A model generated the notes under the pieces. It did no database searches. It saw only the letters and a list, made by a program, of their open reading frames with translations, and had not been told where the DNA came from. From Janibacter cremeus (GTDB lineage: Bacteria > Actinomycetota > Actinomycetes > Actinomycetales > Dermatophilaceae), in the NCBI RefSeq assembly GCF_029395675.1, contig NZ_CP115184.1:744001-808000 (forward strand): a stretch of DNA of 64,000 bases, written 5' to 3'. The translations under genes and the position numbers were made by a program. Below, in pieces: positions 26,448 through 34,974 of this stretch; within the stretch, counting starts at the first letter, position 1, and each line of letters begins with the position of its first letter.

Positions 26448-27872
26448 CTAGATGTCGAAATACATCTCGAACTCGTGCGGGTGCGGACGCACCTGCAGCG
26501 GGAGCACCTCGTTCTCGCGCTTCCACGCGATCCAGGTCTCGATGAGATCGGCGGTGAAGACGTCGCCCTCGAGCAGGAACTCGTGGTCCTCCTCCAGGGC
26601 CTTGAGCACCTCGGGCAGGGTCGTGGGGACCTGCTCGATGGCCTCGTGCTCCTCCGGCGGCAGCTCGTAGAGGTCCTTGTCGATCGGCTCCGGGGGCTCG
26701 ATGCGGTTCTTGATGCCGTCGATGCCGGCCATCAGCTGGGCGGCGAAGCACAGGTACGGGTTGCTCGAGGGGTCCGGGATGCGGAACTCCACGCGCTTGG
26801 CCTTGGGGGAGTTGCCCGCGATCGGGATGCGGATGCAGGCCGAGCGGTTGCGCGCCGAGTACACGAGGTTGATCGGGGCCTCGAAGCCGGGCACCAGGCG
26901 GTGGTAGCTGTTGGCCGTCGGGTTGGTGAAGGCGAGCAGCGCCGGGGCGTGCCTGAGCAGACCACCGATGTACCAGCGGGCGATGTCCGACAGGCCTCCG
27001 TAGCCGGTCTCGTCGTAGAAGAGCGGCTCGCCGTCCTTCCACAGGCTCTGGTGGGTGTGCATCCCCGAGCCGTTGTCACCGAAGATCGGCTTCGGCATGA
27101 AGGTCGCGGTCCGACCGTCGGCCCATGCGGTGCTCTTGACGACGTACTTGAACTTCATGATGTCGTCGCCGGACTTCAGCAGGGTGTTGAAGCGGTAGTT
27201 GATCTCCTGCTGTCCGGCGGTGCCGACCTCGTGGTGGCTGCGCTCGACGTTGAGCCCGACGGACTTCATGTTCAGGCAGATCCGGTCGCGCAGGTCGGCG
27301 AAGTGGTCCACCGGCGGGACGGGGAAGTACCCGCCCTTGAAGGCGGTCTTGTACCCCTGGTTGCCGCCCTCCTCCTTGCGCCCGGAGTTCCACGCGGCCT
27401 CGATCGAGTCGAGGAAGTAGTAGCTGCCCTGCGGCTGGGTGTCGAAGCGCACGTCGTCGAAGACGTAGAACTCCGCCTCGGCGCCGAAGAAGGCGGTGTC
27501 GGCGATGCCCGTGGACTCCAGGTACGCCTCGGCCTTCGCCGCGACGTTGCGCGGGTCGCGGCTGTACTGCTCACCGGTGAACGGGTCGACGATCGAGAAG
27601 TTGACGATCAGCGTCTTCTCGTCGCGGAAGGGGTCCAGGTACGCCGTGGCGATGTCCGGCACGAGCTTCATGTCCGACTCGTGGATGGCCTGGAAGCCGC
27701 GGATCGAGGACCCGTCGAACATCTGGCCGTCGACGAAGAAGTCCTCGTCGACGCTCTCGGCGGGCACGTTGAAGTGCTGCATGATGCCCGGCAGGTCACA
27801 GAACCGGATGTCGATGAACTTGACGTCCTCGGCCTTGATGAAGTCAAGAACCTCGTCAGGGGAGCTGAACAA
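26448..27872 (-). CDS. glnA: glutamine synthetase, type I
   Basis: A 474-residue GSI-beta enzyme that condenses ammonia and glutamate with ATP. N-terminal [12 protein letters not shown] and [14 protein letters not shown] match GlnA1 of actinobacteria; active-site blocks include [24 protein letters not shown] and [10 protein letters not shown]. The adenylylation Tyr is present in DLYELPPEE, so GlnE control is possible. A TTG start at 27872 fits the standard family N-terminus and has AGGAGG seven bases upstream; an ATG a few bases upstream is out of frame. A four-half-site GlnR-like operator lies about 80-115 bases upstream. Confidence 0.96.
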   Translation of the reverse strand: MFSSPDEVLDFIKAEDVKFIDIRFCDLPGIMQHFNVPAESVDEDFFVDGQMFDGSSIRGFQAIHESDMKLVPDIATAYLDPFRDEKTLIVNFSIVDPFTGEQYSRDPRNVAAKAEAYLESTGIADTAFFGAEAEFYVFDDVRFDTQPQGSYYFLDSIEAAWNSGRKEEGGNQGYKTAFKGGYFPVPPVDHFADLRDRICLNMKSVGLNVERSHHEVGTAGQQEINYRFNTLLKSGDDIMKFKYVVKSTAWADGRTATFMPKPIFGDNGSGMHTHQSLWKDGEPLFYDETGYGGLSDIARWYIGGLLRHAPALLAFTNPTANSYHRLVPGFEAPINLVYSARNRSACIRIPIAGNSPKAKRVEFRIPDPSSNPYLCFAAQLMAGIDGIKNRIEPPEPIDKDLYELPPEEHEAIEQVPTTLPEVLKALEEDHEFLLEGDVFTADLIETWIAWKRENEVLPLQVRPHPHEFEMYFDI

Positions 27873-27949
27873 ACCATCCTCCTGGGGTGGGGCGGCAGCC
27901 CACGGTGACCTGCCGCAACTGGTGTCGGCGCCAACACTAGGGACCGGCC

Positions 27950-27987
27950 GTTTCCCGACCATGACCCTGATGTTTCACCGGTGTTAC
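27950..27987 (-). promoter_or_regulatory. GlnR-type operator upstream of glnA
   Basis: On the minus strand the half-sites read GTAAC-N6-GAAAC-N6-GTCAT-N6-GAAAC, with every spacer exactly six bases. This matches the gTnAc-n6-GaAAc consensus described for actinobacterial GlnR, as two a/b pairs; one half-site (GTCAT) is degenerate. The location, about 78-115 bases before the glnA start, suits activation under nitrogen limitation. Confidence 0.8.
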
Positions 27988-28070
27988 ACGCGTCCGCGGA
28001 CACGTCTGCTGCGGGACAACATTACCGAGTGGGCGTGGCAGGCGGTGGGAGTGACCACGACCGGGACACA

Positions 28071-28076
28071 TAGGCT
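28071..28076 (+). promoter_or_regulatory. -10 box (TAGGCT), leaderless start of the RDD gene
   Basis: TAGGCT ends six bases before the GTG start at 28083, so transcription would begin at or beside the start codon. GTGACC about fifteen bases upstream is a possible -35. Confidence 0.5.
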
Positions 28077-28082
28077 GCCCGG

Positions 28083-28493
28083 GTGAGCAGCAGCACGGGC
28101 CATCGCGGAGCCGATCACGGCGAAGGGGGCAGCCACGCCCCCTTCGGGCGTCGCCTGATCGCCTTGGCCATCGACTGGGCCGCCTGCCTGCTGATCACCA
28201 ACGGCCTCGTCGGCCGGCTCGTCGAGCTCAGCCCGGCCGCCTTCTCCTTCCTCCCCCTCGGGCTGCTCTTCCTCGTCCACCTCATCGGGGTCACCCTCGG
28301 CGGCGCCTCCTTCGGCCACCGCCTCCTCGGGCTGCGGGTGGTGCCGGTGCACGGGGAGTGGGTCACCCCCCTTCGCTCGGCCGTGCGGGCCGCCCTGCTG
28401 TGCCTGGTGATCCCGCCGATCGTCGTCCTCTCCGACGACGGCCGGGGCCTGCACGACCGCGCGGCCGGTACCCGGATCGTCCGAGCGAGCTGA
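28083..28493 (+). CDS. RDD family membrane protein
   Basis: A 136-residue protein with three hydrophobic segments. The RDD signature is seen as FGRRLIALAIDWAA (Arg-Asp pattern in TM1), FGHRLLGLRVVPV, and LHDRAAGTRIV at the C-terminus. In many actinobacteria an RDD gene sits between glnA and DUF4191/lipA; here that arrangement is split by a 10-kb glycosyltransferase region. The GTG start has no RBS and appears leaderless. Function of RDD proteins is mostly unknown. Confidence 0.88.
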   Translation: MSSSTGHRGADHGEGGSHAPFGRRLIALAIDWAACLLITNGLVGRLVELSPAAFSFLPLGLLFLVHLIGVTLGGASFGHRLLGLRVVPVHGEWVTPLRSAVRAALLCLVIPPIVVLSDDGRGLHDRAAGTRIVRAS

Positions 28494-28501
28494 GGAGCCC
28501 C

Positions 28502-29269
28502 GTGTCCCGGACCCTGCGCTACGTCGCGATCGGCGACAGCCTCTCCGAGGGGGTGGGCGACCACCCGTGGCCCGACGGCACGCCGCGCGGCTGGGCCGAC
28601 CGGCTGGCCGAGCTGCTGGCCGCCCACCACGGCGAGGTGGACTACGCCAACCTCGCGGTGCGCGGGTACCGGTCCGCGGACGTCCTCGCGACACAGGTGC
28701 AGCCCGCGCTCGCCCTCGAGCCCGACGTCGTCACCCTCACCGCGGGCATGAACGACATCCTGCGCCCGCGCCTGGACGTGGCGGCGCTGCGGCAACGACT
28801 GGTGGACATCGTCGCGCCCTTCACGGCGAAGGGGGTCCAGGTGGTCGTCGTCCCGATCCCCGACATCCGCGGCGTCACCCCTGCCGGCCGGCTGCTGCAG
28901 AGTCGGCGAGAGCTGCTCAACGGGCTCTACCGCTACCTTGCCGACGAGCACGGGATGGTCCCGCCGACGGTGACGACCGGCACCGTCTTCGAGGACCGGC
29001 GCGCGTGGGCCGAGGACCGGCTGCACCTCTCCGAGCTGGGGCACACCCGCCTCTCGGTCGCGGCGGCCGAGCTGCTCGGGGTGCCCGCCACGACCGACTG
29101 GGCGAGCCTGCCCGAGGGGCCGCCGCCGCGCCGGAGCCTGCGCACCGAGGTGACCTGGACGAGGGAGTACGTCTGGCCCTGGACGTGGCGTCGGTTGCGG
29201 GGACGCTCCTCCGGCGACGGGCGCAGCGCCAAGCACCCCGAGCTCGTGCGGCTGGTGGCCGAGCGCTGA
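28502..29269 (+). CDS. SGNH/GDSL hydrolase family protein
   Basis: A 255-residue protein. Block I is YVAIGDSLSEGVGD with the nucleophile Ser, block II the Gly in VRGYRS, block III LTAGMNDILR (GxND), and block V DRLHLSELGH with the catalytic Asp/His pair. No signal peptide is visible, so it is probably cytoplasmic. The C-terminal 60 residues are basic and Trp/Arg-rich. It lies eight bases after the RDD gene, in the same direction. Probable esterase, lipase or deacetylase; substrate unknown. Confidence 0.9.
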   Translation: MSRTLRYVAIGDSLSEGVGDHPWPDGTPRGWADRLAELLAAHHGEVDYANLAVRGYRSADVLATQVQPALALEPDVVTLTAGMNDILRPRLDVAALRQRLVDIVAPFTAKGVQVVVVPIPDIRGVTPAGRLLQSRRELLNGLYRYLADEHGMVPPTVTTGTVFEDRRAWAEDRLHLSELGHTRLSVAAAELLGVPATTDWASLPEGPPPRRSLRTEVTWTREYVWPWTWRRLRGRSSGDGRSAKHPELVRLVAER

Positions 29270-29346
29270 GCGGCCGGCGGGACAGATGAGGGCTTCCTCA
29301 TCTTCGCTTCACGTTCATCTCACGACCGGGTCGCACAGTGGTGGCC

Positions 29347-30582
29347 ATGAGCACCCCCCGCCGGCGCCGGATCGCCTTCTACTCCCACGACACCCAGGGA
29401 CTGGGGCACATCCGCCGCAACATCGCCCTCGCCGGGGCGATCGTCGCCGCCGAGCCGGACACGGACGTCCTCGTCCTCACCGGTGCCCCGCAGGCCACCT
29501 CCCTGCCGCTCCCGCCGAACACCGAGGTCGTCACGGTCCCGACCGTGGCCAAGGACGCCGACGGCCGCTACGCCGCGCGGACCTTCGCGATGGACCTCGC
29601 CTCGGTGCTCACCCTGCGCTCGAACCTCATCACCACCGCCCTGATGGCCTTCGCCCCCGACGTCGTGGTCGTCGACAAGGTCGCCCGCGGCCTCGACGGT
29701 GAGCTCGAGCAGGGCCTTGCCGCCCTGCGCGCCGTCCGCGGGCACACCACCGGCGCCCGGCCCCGCGTCGTCCTGGGTCTGCGCGACATCCTCGACGACC
29801 CGCTCACCGCCACCCGGGAGTGGCGGGCCGCGGGCACCACGCAGGCGATCGTGGAGCACTACGACGAGGTGTGGGTCTACGGTGACCGGTCGGTCGTCGA
29901 CGTGGCCCGCGCCTACGACCTCCCGGCCGCCGTCGCCACCAAGATCCGCTACACCGGATACCTCGCCGAGGGCCGCTCGGAGGGCCTGGTCGCCCCCCGC
30001 GACGAGCCGCGCCGCCGCCCGGTCCCGCGCCCCTACGTGCTCTGCATGGTCGGCGGCGGCCAGGACGGCTACGACACGGCGCTCGCCTTCGCCCGCACGA
30101 CCTACCCGCCCGGGCACACCGGCGTCATCGTCACCGGCCCGTACATGCAGCCCTCGCTGCGGCGCCGCCTCACCGCGATCGCCGAGGAGCGCGGGGACCT
30201 CCTCGTCCGGGACTTCGTCACCAACAGCATCGAGCTCATCGCCGGCGCCCGGGCCGTTGTGTCCATGGGCGGTTACAACACCGTGTGCGAGGTGCTCACC
30301 GAGGACGTCCCCGGTCTCGTCGTCCCACGGGTGCGTCCCCGCCTCGAGCAGCTCGTGCGCGCCGAGCGCCTGAGCGGCCTGGGCCTCGTCGACTCGATGC
30401 ACCCCGACCATGTCGTCCCCGAGCGGCTGTCCGAGTGGCTCGCCGACGCGGTGACGTCCCCCGCCGCACGGGACCGCGGCGCCATCGCCCTCGACGGCCT
30501 GCGCCGCGTCCCCACCCTCGTCGCCGAGCTGCACTCCGCCTCGGCGCCCACGCCCCACGTCCTGCAGGAGATGGCCAGCTGA
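29347..30582 (+). CDS. MurG/GT28-like glycosyltransferase
   Basis: A 411-residue GT-B-type protein. The N-terminus FYSHDTQGLGHIRRNIALA is the acceptor-side loop seen in MurG-like enzymes, and the C-terminal half carries VSMGGYNTVCEVL, equivalent to the nucleotide-sugar binding block of GT28. ATG at 29347 is preferred over GTG at 29338. It opens a six-gene operon in which adjacent genes overlap by one to twenty bases (GT, GT4, GT4, ABC, two kinases). Donor and acceptor unknown. Confidence 0.85.
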   Translation: MSTPRRRRIAFYSHDTQGLGHIRRNIALAGAIVAAEPDTDVLVLTGAPQATSLPLPPNTEVVTVPTVAKDADGRYAARTFAMDLASVLTLRSNLITTALMAFAPDVVVVDKVARGLDGELEQGLAALRAVRGHTTGARPRVVLGLRDILDDPLTATREWRAAGTTQAIVEHYDEVWVYGDRSVVDVARAYDLPAAVATKIRYTGYLAEGRSEGLVAPRDEPRRRPVPRPYVLCMVGGGQDGYDTALAFARTTYPPGHTGVIVTGPYMQPSLRRRLTAIAEERGDLLVRDFVTNSIELIAGARAVVSMGGYNTVCEVLTEDVPGLVVPRVRPRLEQLVRAERLSGLGLVDSMHPDHVVPERLSEWLADAVTSPAARDRGAIALDGLRRVPTLVAELHSASAPTPHVLQEMAS

Positions 30583-31859
30583 TGACCGCCACGACCACCG
30601 GCTCCGCCCCGCGCGTCGGGTACGTGCTGAAGATGTACCCGCGCTTCTCCGAGACCTTCATCGTCCACGAGATCCTCCAGCAGGAGGCCGTCGGGACGCA
30701 CGTGGAGATCTTCTCGCTGCGCCTGCCGATCGACGGACGCTTCCACGAGTCCCTCGCCCGGGTGCAGGCCCCCGTCACCTACCTCTCGCGGGAGCACCGC
30801 GCGAGCACCTTCTGGGCGGCGCTGCGCACGGCCGCGGTGGAGGTGCCCTCGCTCCACGAGCACCTCGAGGAGCTGCTCGCGGCACCCGAGGACGAGGCCC
30901 TGGCGGCGGTCGAGCTCGCCGGTGCGATCCGCCGCTCGGGACTGCAGCACCTGCACGCGCACTTCGGCTCGATCGCCGCCGAGGTCGCGCGCCTCGCGGC
31001 CCGGCTGGCCGGCATCACCTGGTCCTTCACCGCGCACGCCAAGGACATCTTCCACGAGAGAGTGGACCCGGCGTCATTGGCGACCCTGCTGCGCGAGGCG
31101 CACACGACCGTGACCGTCAGCGACTTCAACCTCCGCCACCTCCAGCAGACCTTCCCCGGCGCGGCCGACCGCGTGGTCCGGCTGTACAACAGCGTCGACC
31201 TCGAGGCCTTCCCCTTCACGGCGAAGGGGGCCACCCCCGGCCCCGTCCGCGTCGCCGCGGTCGGTCGGCTGGTGGAGAAGAAGGGCTTCGGTGACCTCCT
31301 CACCGCCGTCGCGGCACTCGTGGCGGACGGTCGCCGGGTCCACCTCGACCTCGTGGGCACCGGCCCGCTCGAGGCGGCCCTGCGCGAGCAGGTGCGCGCG
31401 CTCGGTCTGGACGACGTGGTGACGATGCACGGCGCCCTGCCGCAGACCCGGGTGCGCGAGATCGTCGCGGACGCCGACGTCTTCGCGGCCCCGTGCGTCA
31501 TCGGCGCCGACGGCAACCGCGACGGCCTGCCGACCGTCCTGCTCGAGGCGCTCGCCCTGGGCACGCCCGCCGTGTCGACCCCGGTGACCGGTATCCCCGA
31601 GATCGTGCGCCACGAGGCGACCGGCCTGCTCGTCCCGGAGTCGGACCCGAGCGCCCTGGCCGCCGCGATCGCACGCACCGTCGACGAGCCGGCCGATGCG
31701 GTCCGCCGGGCGCTGGCCGCCCGGGAGCTGCTCGAGGCGGACTTCGACTTCCGCGACCACGCGGTGACCCTGCAGGGGATCTTCCGTCGCGCCATCGCCT
31801 CCCGCGCCGGCGGGGCCGCCGGTGCGGGCGTGGTCGCCATGTCAGGAGCGCGGGCATGA
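30582..31859 (+). CDS. GT4-family glycosyltransferase
   Basis: A 425-residue GT-B protein. VLKMYPRFSETFIVHEI at the N-terminus and HAHFGSIAAEVARL are typical of colanic-acid/exopolysaccharide GT4 enzymes (WcaL-like). The donor site shows AVGRLVEKKGF and PCVIGADGNRDGLPTVLLEA (E-x7-E region). The ATG overlaps the previous stop by one base (TGATG). Probably transfers a hexose onto a lipid-linked or surface glycan, working with the following GT4 protein. Confidence 0.9.
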   Translation: MTATTTGSAPRVGYVLKMYPRFSETFIVHEILQQEAVGTHVEIFSLRLPIDGRFHESLARVQAPVTYLSREHRASTFWAALRTAAVEVPSLHEHLEELLAAPEDEALAAVELAGAIRRSGLQHLHAHFGSIAAEVARLAARLAGITWSFTAHAKDIFHERVDPASLATLLREAHTTVTVSDFNLRHLQQTFPGAADRVVRLYNSVDLEAFPFTAKGATPGPVRVAAVGRLVEKKGFGDLLTAVAALVADGRRVHLDLVGTGPLEAALREQVRALGLDDVVTMHGALPQTRVREIVADADVFAAPCVIGADGNRDGLPTVLLEALALGTPAVSTPVTGIPEIVRHEATGLLVPESDPSALAAAIARTVDEPADAVRRALAARELLEADFDFRDHAVTLQGIFRRAIASRAGGAAGAGVVAMSGARA

Positions 31860-33139
31860 AGCGCGTCGCCTACGTCTCCACCGACCCCGGCGTCCCCGTC
31901 TTCGGGAGCAAGGGTGCCTCCGTCCACGTCCAGGCCGTCGTGCGCGAGCTGCTGCGACGCGGCGCCGAGGTGCACCTGGTCGCCGCCCGCGTCGGCGGGG
32001 ACCGCCCCCGCGGGCTCGAGGACGTCGTCGTCCACGAGCTGCCGAGGATCACGGGGGAGCCGGGCGCCGAGCGGGAGGCCTCTGCCCGTCGCTCGGCCGC
32101 GGCCGCTGTCGATGTGCTGGCCCTGCTGCACGGCGAGCGGCCGCTCGATCTGGTCTACGAGCGCTACTCACTGTGGTCGGACGCCGCCATGGCCTGGGCC
32201 GGCGACCACGATGTCGACGGCGTGCTGGAGGTCAACGCACCCCTGATCGACGAGCAGGCGCAGCACCGTGTCCTCGCCGACCGGGCCGGCGCCGAGGCCA
32301 TCGCCACGCGGGCCTTCGACGCGGCCACCTCGGTCGTCACCGTCTCCGAGCCGGTGGCGCGGTGGGTCGCCGAGCGCACCGGCAACCGCGCCGTGCACGT
32401 CGTGCCCAACGGCGTCGACACGCGGCACATCCGGCCGGGTGGTTTCGAGGCGCCCACGCAGAGCGTGGGACCCGGGCCGCAGGCGGCCTCGCACCTCAAC
32501 CACCGCGGGTCGAGGTGCGAGGAGTTCGGCGACGAGCCTCGAGACCCCAGGCCCTTCACCGTCGGTTTCGTCGGCACCCTCAAGCCCTGGCACGGGGTCG
32601 AGGTGCTCCTGGAGGCCTTCGCCCGCCTCGCCCGCACCGACGCGGACGCGCGGTTGCGGCTCGTCGGTGACGGGCCCCAGCGCGAGGCCCTCGCGGCGCA
32701 GGCCGACCGGCTCGGCGTGGCCGAGCGCGTCGACCTCGTCGGTGCGGTCGTGCCCGAGGAGATGCCCGCCCAGCTCGCGGCGATGGGCGTCGCCGTCGCC
32801 CCGTACCCGCAGCTGCCGGACTTCTACTTCTCGCCGCTGAAGATCTACGAGTACCTCGCCGCGGGCCTGCCCGTCGTCGCCAGCGACATCGGCCCCTGCG
32901 CCGAGATCCTCGACGACGGCGACCTCGGCGTGCTCGTCGCCCCCGGGGACGTGGCCGGGCTCGCAGCGGTGCTCGCCGGGCTGCGCGCGGACCCGCTGAT
33001 CCGTGCCGACCTCGCCCGGGCCGGCCGGGACGCGGCCGTGGCCCGCCACGACTGGAGCCTCGTCGTCTCCCGGATCCTCGCCACCCTGCCCGTGCGCCAG
33101 TCATCCTTGGCCGACGACCTCCTCGGGCGGATCGCATGA
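31856..33139 (+). CDS. GT4-family glycosyltransferase with in-frame repeat insertion
   Basis: A 427-residue GT-B protein. VPVFGSKGASVHVQAVVREL and VVPNGVDTRHI mark the N-terminal domain; FVGTLKPWHGVEVLLEAFA and SPLKIYEYLAAGLPVVASD mark the donor domain. Between them, residues about 195-231 (rich in Gly, Pro, Arg and Glu) come from a palindromic repeat inserted in frame (32439-32546) at the interdomain loop, where such a segment should be tolerated. Start and stop overlap both neighbours by four bases. Confidence 0.88.
   Translation: MKRVAYVSTDPGVPVFGSKGASVHVQAVVRELLRRGAEVHLVAARVGGDRPRGLEDVVVHELPRITGEPGAEREASARRSAAAAVDVLALLHGERPLDLVYERYSLWSDAAMAWAGDHDVDGVLEVNAPLIDEQAQHRVLADRAGAEAIATRAFDAATSVVTVSEPVARWVAERTGNRAVHVVPNGVDTRHIRPGGFEAPTQSVGPGPQAASHLNHRGSRCEEFGDEPRDPRPFTVGFVGTLKPWHGVEVLLEAFARLARTDADARLRLVGDGPQREALAAQADRLGVAERVDLVGAVVPEEMPAQLAAMGVAVAPYPQLPDFYFSPLKIYEYLAAGLPVVASDIGPCAEILDDGDLGVLVAPGDVAGLAAVLAGLRADPLIRADLARAGRDAAVARHDWSLVVSRILATLPVRQSSLADDLLGRIA
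32439..32546 (+). repeat. composite palindromic repeat inside the GT4 gene
   Basis: Two hairpin units lie side by side. The first runs GGTGGTTTCGAGGC ... GCCTCGCACCTCAACCACC (arms GGTGGTT/AACCACC and GAGGC/GCCTC). The second, 32508-32546, begins GGTCGAGGTGCGAGG and ends GAGCCTCGAGACC. The total is 108 bases, a multiple of three, so the frame is kept. Similar units are dispersed in related actinobacterial genomes as far as I recall. Confidence 0.65.
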
Positions 33140-34974
33140 GCGGGGCCCCGCTGCCGAGGACGAAGAAGCCCAAGGACCTGCGCGAGGCGATCCCCGGGCT
33201 GCGCCGCCTCCTGCCGCACGTGCGCCCGCACCTGCGCCGCCAGCGCCTGCTCATCGCCGGCGGTGGCGGCGCGATGGCGCTCGAGGTCGTCATGCGCCTC
33301 CTCGAGCCGTGGCCGATGAAGTTCGTCATCGACGGCGTCATCGGGCAACTCGGCGCGGACCTGGCGGGTGACCAGCCGCAGAACCTCCAGCAGGTGCTCG
33401 TCCTGGCCTGCCTCGGCCTGCTCGGCATCGTGCTGCTGCGTGCCGCTGCGAGCTACGCGATGACGGTGTGCTTCGCGCTGGCCGGCAACCGGCTGCTCAC
33501 CGCGGTGCGCGCGGACGCCTTCGCCCACATGCAGAAGCTCTCGCTCTCCTTCCACGACAAGGCCCGCACCGGTGACCTCGTGCAGCGGATCACCAGCGAC
33601 GTCGGACGGCTGAAGGAGGTCGCGGTCACGGCCGCACTCCCGCTGCTGGGCAACGTGATCACGCTCGTCGCCATGCTCGGCGTGGTGATCGTCATGGACT
33701 GGCAGCTCGCGCTGTGCATGCTCGTGGTCTTCCCGGTCTTCTTCCTCACCGGGCGCAGCGTGACCGGCCGCATCCACGAGGTCTCCCGCAAGCAGCGCAG
33801 GGCCGAGGGGAAGCTGGCGACCCTGGCCACCGAGACGCTCGGATCGATGAAGGTGGTGCAGGCCTACACGCTCGAGGGCGTCATGCAGTCGCGCTTCGCC
33901 TCGGACAACCTCAAGACCCTCAAGGACGGGGTGAAGGCGAAGAAGCTCTCCGCCGGCCTCGAGCGCTCGACGGACGTCCTCGTCGGTCTCGCGACCGCGC
34001 TGGTGCTCTTCGTCGGTGCCCAGCGGGTCCTCGCCGGTGCGCTGACGCCGGGCGAGCTGGTCGTCTTCGTCACCTACCTCAAGGCGGCCTTCAAGCCGAT
34101 GCGTGACCTCGCGAAGTACACCGGACGCATCGCCCAGGCGGCGGCCTCCGCGGAGCGGGTCGTCGACGTGCTCGACACCGAGCCCACCGTCCGCGACACC
34201 TCGTGGGCCCGCTCCGACCGTCGCCTCCTCGGGGACGTCGAGCTGTCCGACGTGTGGTTCTCCTACGTCCCCGGCCATCCCGTCCTGCGTGGCATCAACC
34301 TGCGGATCAGGAAGGGGGAGAAGGTCGCCTTCGTCGGCCCGTCGGGGGCGGGGAAGTCCTCCCTCGCCGGTCTGCTGCTGCGCACGCACGACCCGGACTC
34401 CGGGGCGGTGCGCCTCGACGGCTGGGACGTGGAGGACCTGGCCGTCCGCGACGTCCGCAGCCAGATCGCGATGGTGCTGCAGGAGAGCCTGCTCTTCGCC
34501 ACGACCGTCCGCGACAACATCGCCATGGGCGTGCCCGAGGGCGGCGACGAGGTCACCGACGACCAGGTGGTCGCGGCTGCCCGGGTCGCCGGGGCGCACG
34601 ACTTCATCACCGCCCTGCCCCAGGGCTACGACACGGTCGTGTCGGAGCGAGGGGGGACGCTCTCCGGCGGGCAGCGCCAGCGGATCGCGATCGCCCGCGC
34701 GGTGGTGCGCGACGCGCCCGTGGTCATCCTGGACGAGGCGACGACCGGGCTCGACGGGACGACCGAGGACGAGGTCGTCGCGGCCCTCGACCGGCTGACG
34801 CGGGGGAGGACGACGATCGTCATCACCCACGACATGGACGCGGCCCGCAGCGCCGACCGGGTGGTGTGGATCGAGGCGGGGCGGATCGTCGACTCCGGCC
34901 CCCCGGAGGAGGTCCTGGCCCGCCACGCCGACGAGGTCGGGGTCGAAGGCGGTGCCCTCCATGCGCTCCGCTGA
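33136..34974 (+). CDS. ABC exporter, fused permease and ATPase
   Basis: A 612-residue half-transporter of the MsbA/ABCB type: an N-terminal membrane domain (about residues 20-330, six TM) and a C-terminal ATPase with Walker A GPSGAGKSS, Q-loop VLQESLLF, signature LSGGQRQR, Walker B VVILDEATTG and ITHD. It is expected to homodimerise and flip or export a substrate. Sitting between three glycosyltransferases and two kinase-like genes, it may export a glycolipid or glycosylated product. A drug-exporter role is the alternative. Confidence 0.92.
   Translation: MSGAPLPRTKKPKDLREAIPGLRRLLPHVRPHLRRQRLLIAGGGGAMALEVVMRLLEPWPMKFVIDGVIGQLGADLAGDQPQNLQQVLVLACLGLLGIVLLRAAASYAMTVCFALAGNRLLTAVRADAFAHMQKLSLSFHDKARTGDLVQRITSDVGRLKEVAVTAALPLLGNVITLVAMLGVVIVMDWQLALCMLVVFPVFFLTGRSVTGRIHEVSRKQRRAEGKLATLATETLGSMKVVQAYTLEGVMQSRFASDNLKTLKDGVKAKKLSAGLERSTDVLVGLATALVLFVGAQRVLAGALTPGELVVFVTYLKAAFKPMRDLAKYTGRIAQAAASAERVVDVLDTEPTVRDTSWARSDRRLLGDVELSDVWFSYVPGHPVLRGINLRIRKGEKVAFVGPSGAGKSSLAGLLLRTHDPDSGAVRLDGWDVEDLAVRDVRSQIAMVLQESLLFATTVRDNIAMGVPEGGDEVTDDQVVAAARVAGAHDFITALPQGYDTVVSERGGTLSGGQRQRIAIARAVVRDAPVVILDEATTGLDGTTEDEVVAALDRLTRGRTTIVITHDMDAARSADRVVWIEAGRIVDSGPPEEVLARHADEVGVEGGALHALR

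Noticed and set aside
27873-27962. Longer glutamine synthetase starting at 27962
   Set aside because: The extra 30 residues are absent from GlnA1 proteins, while the TTG at 27872 has a strong RBS and the family N-terminus.
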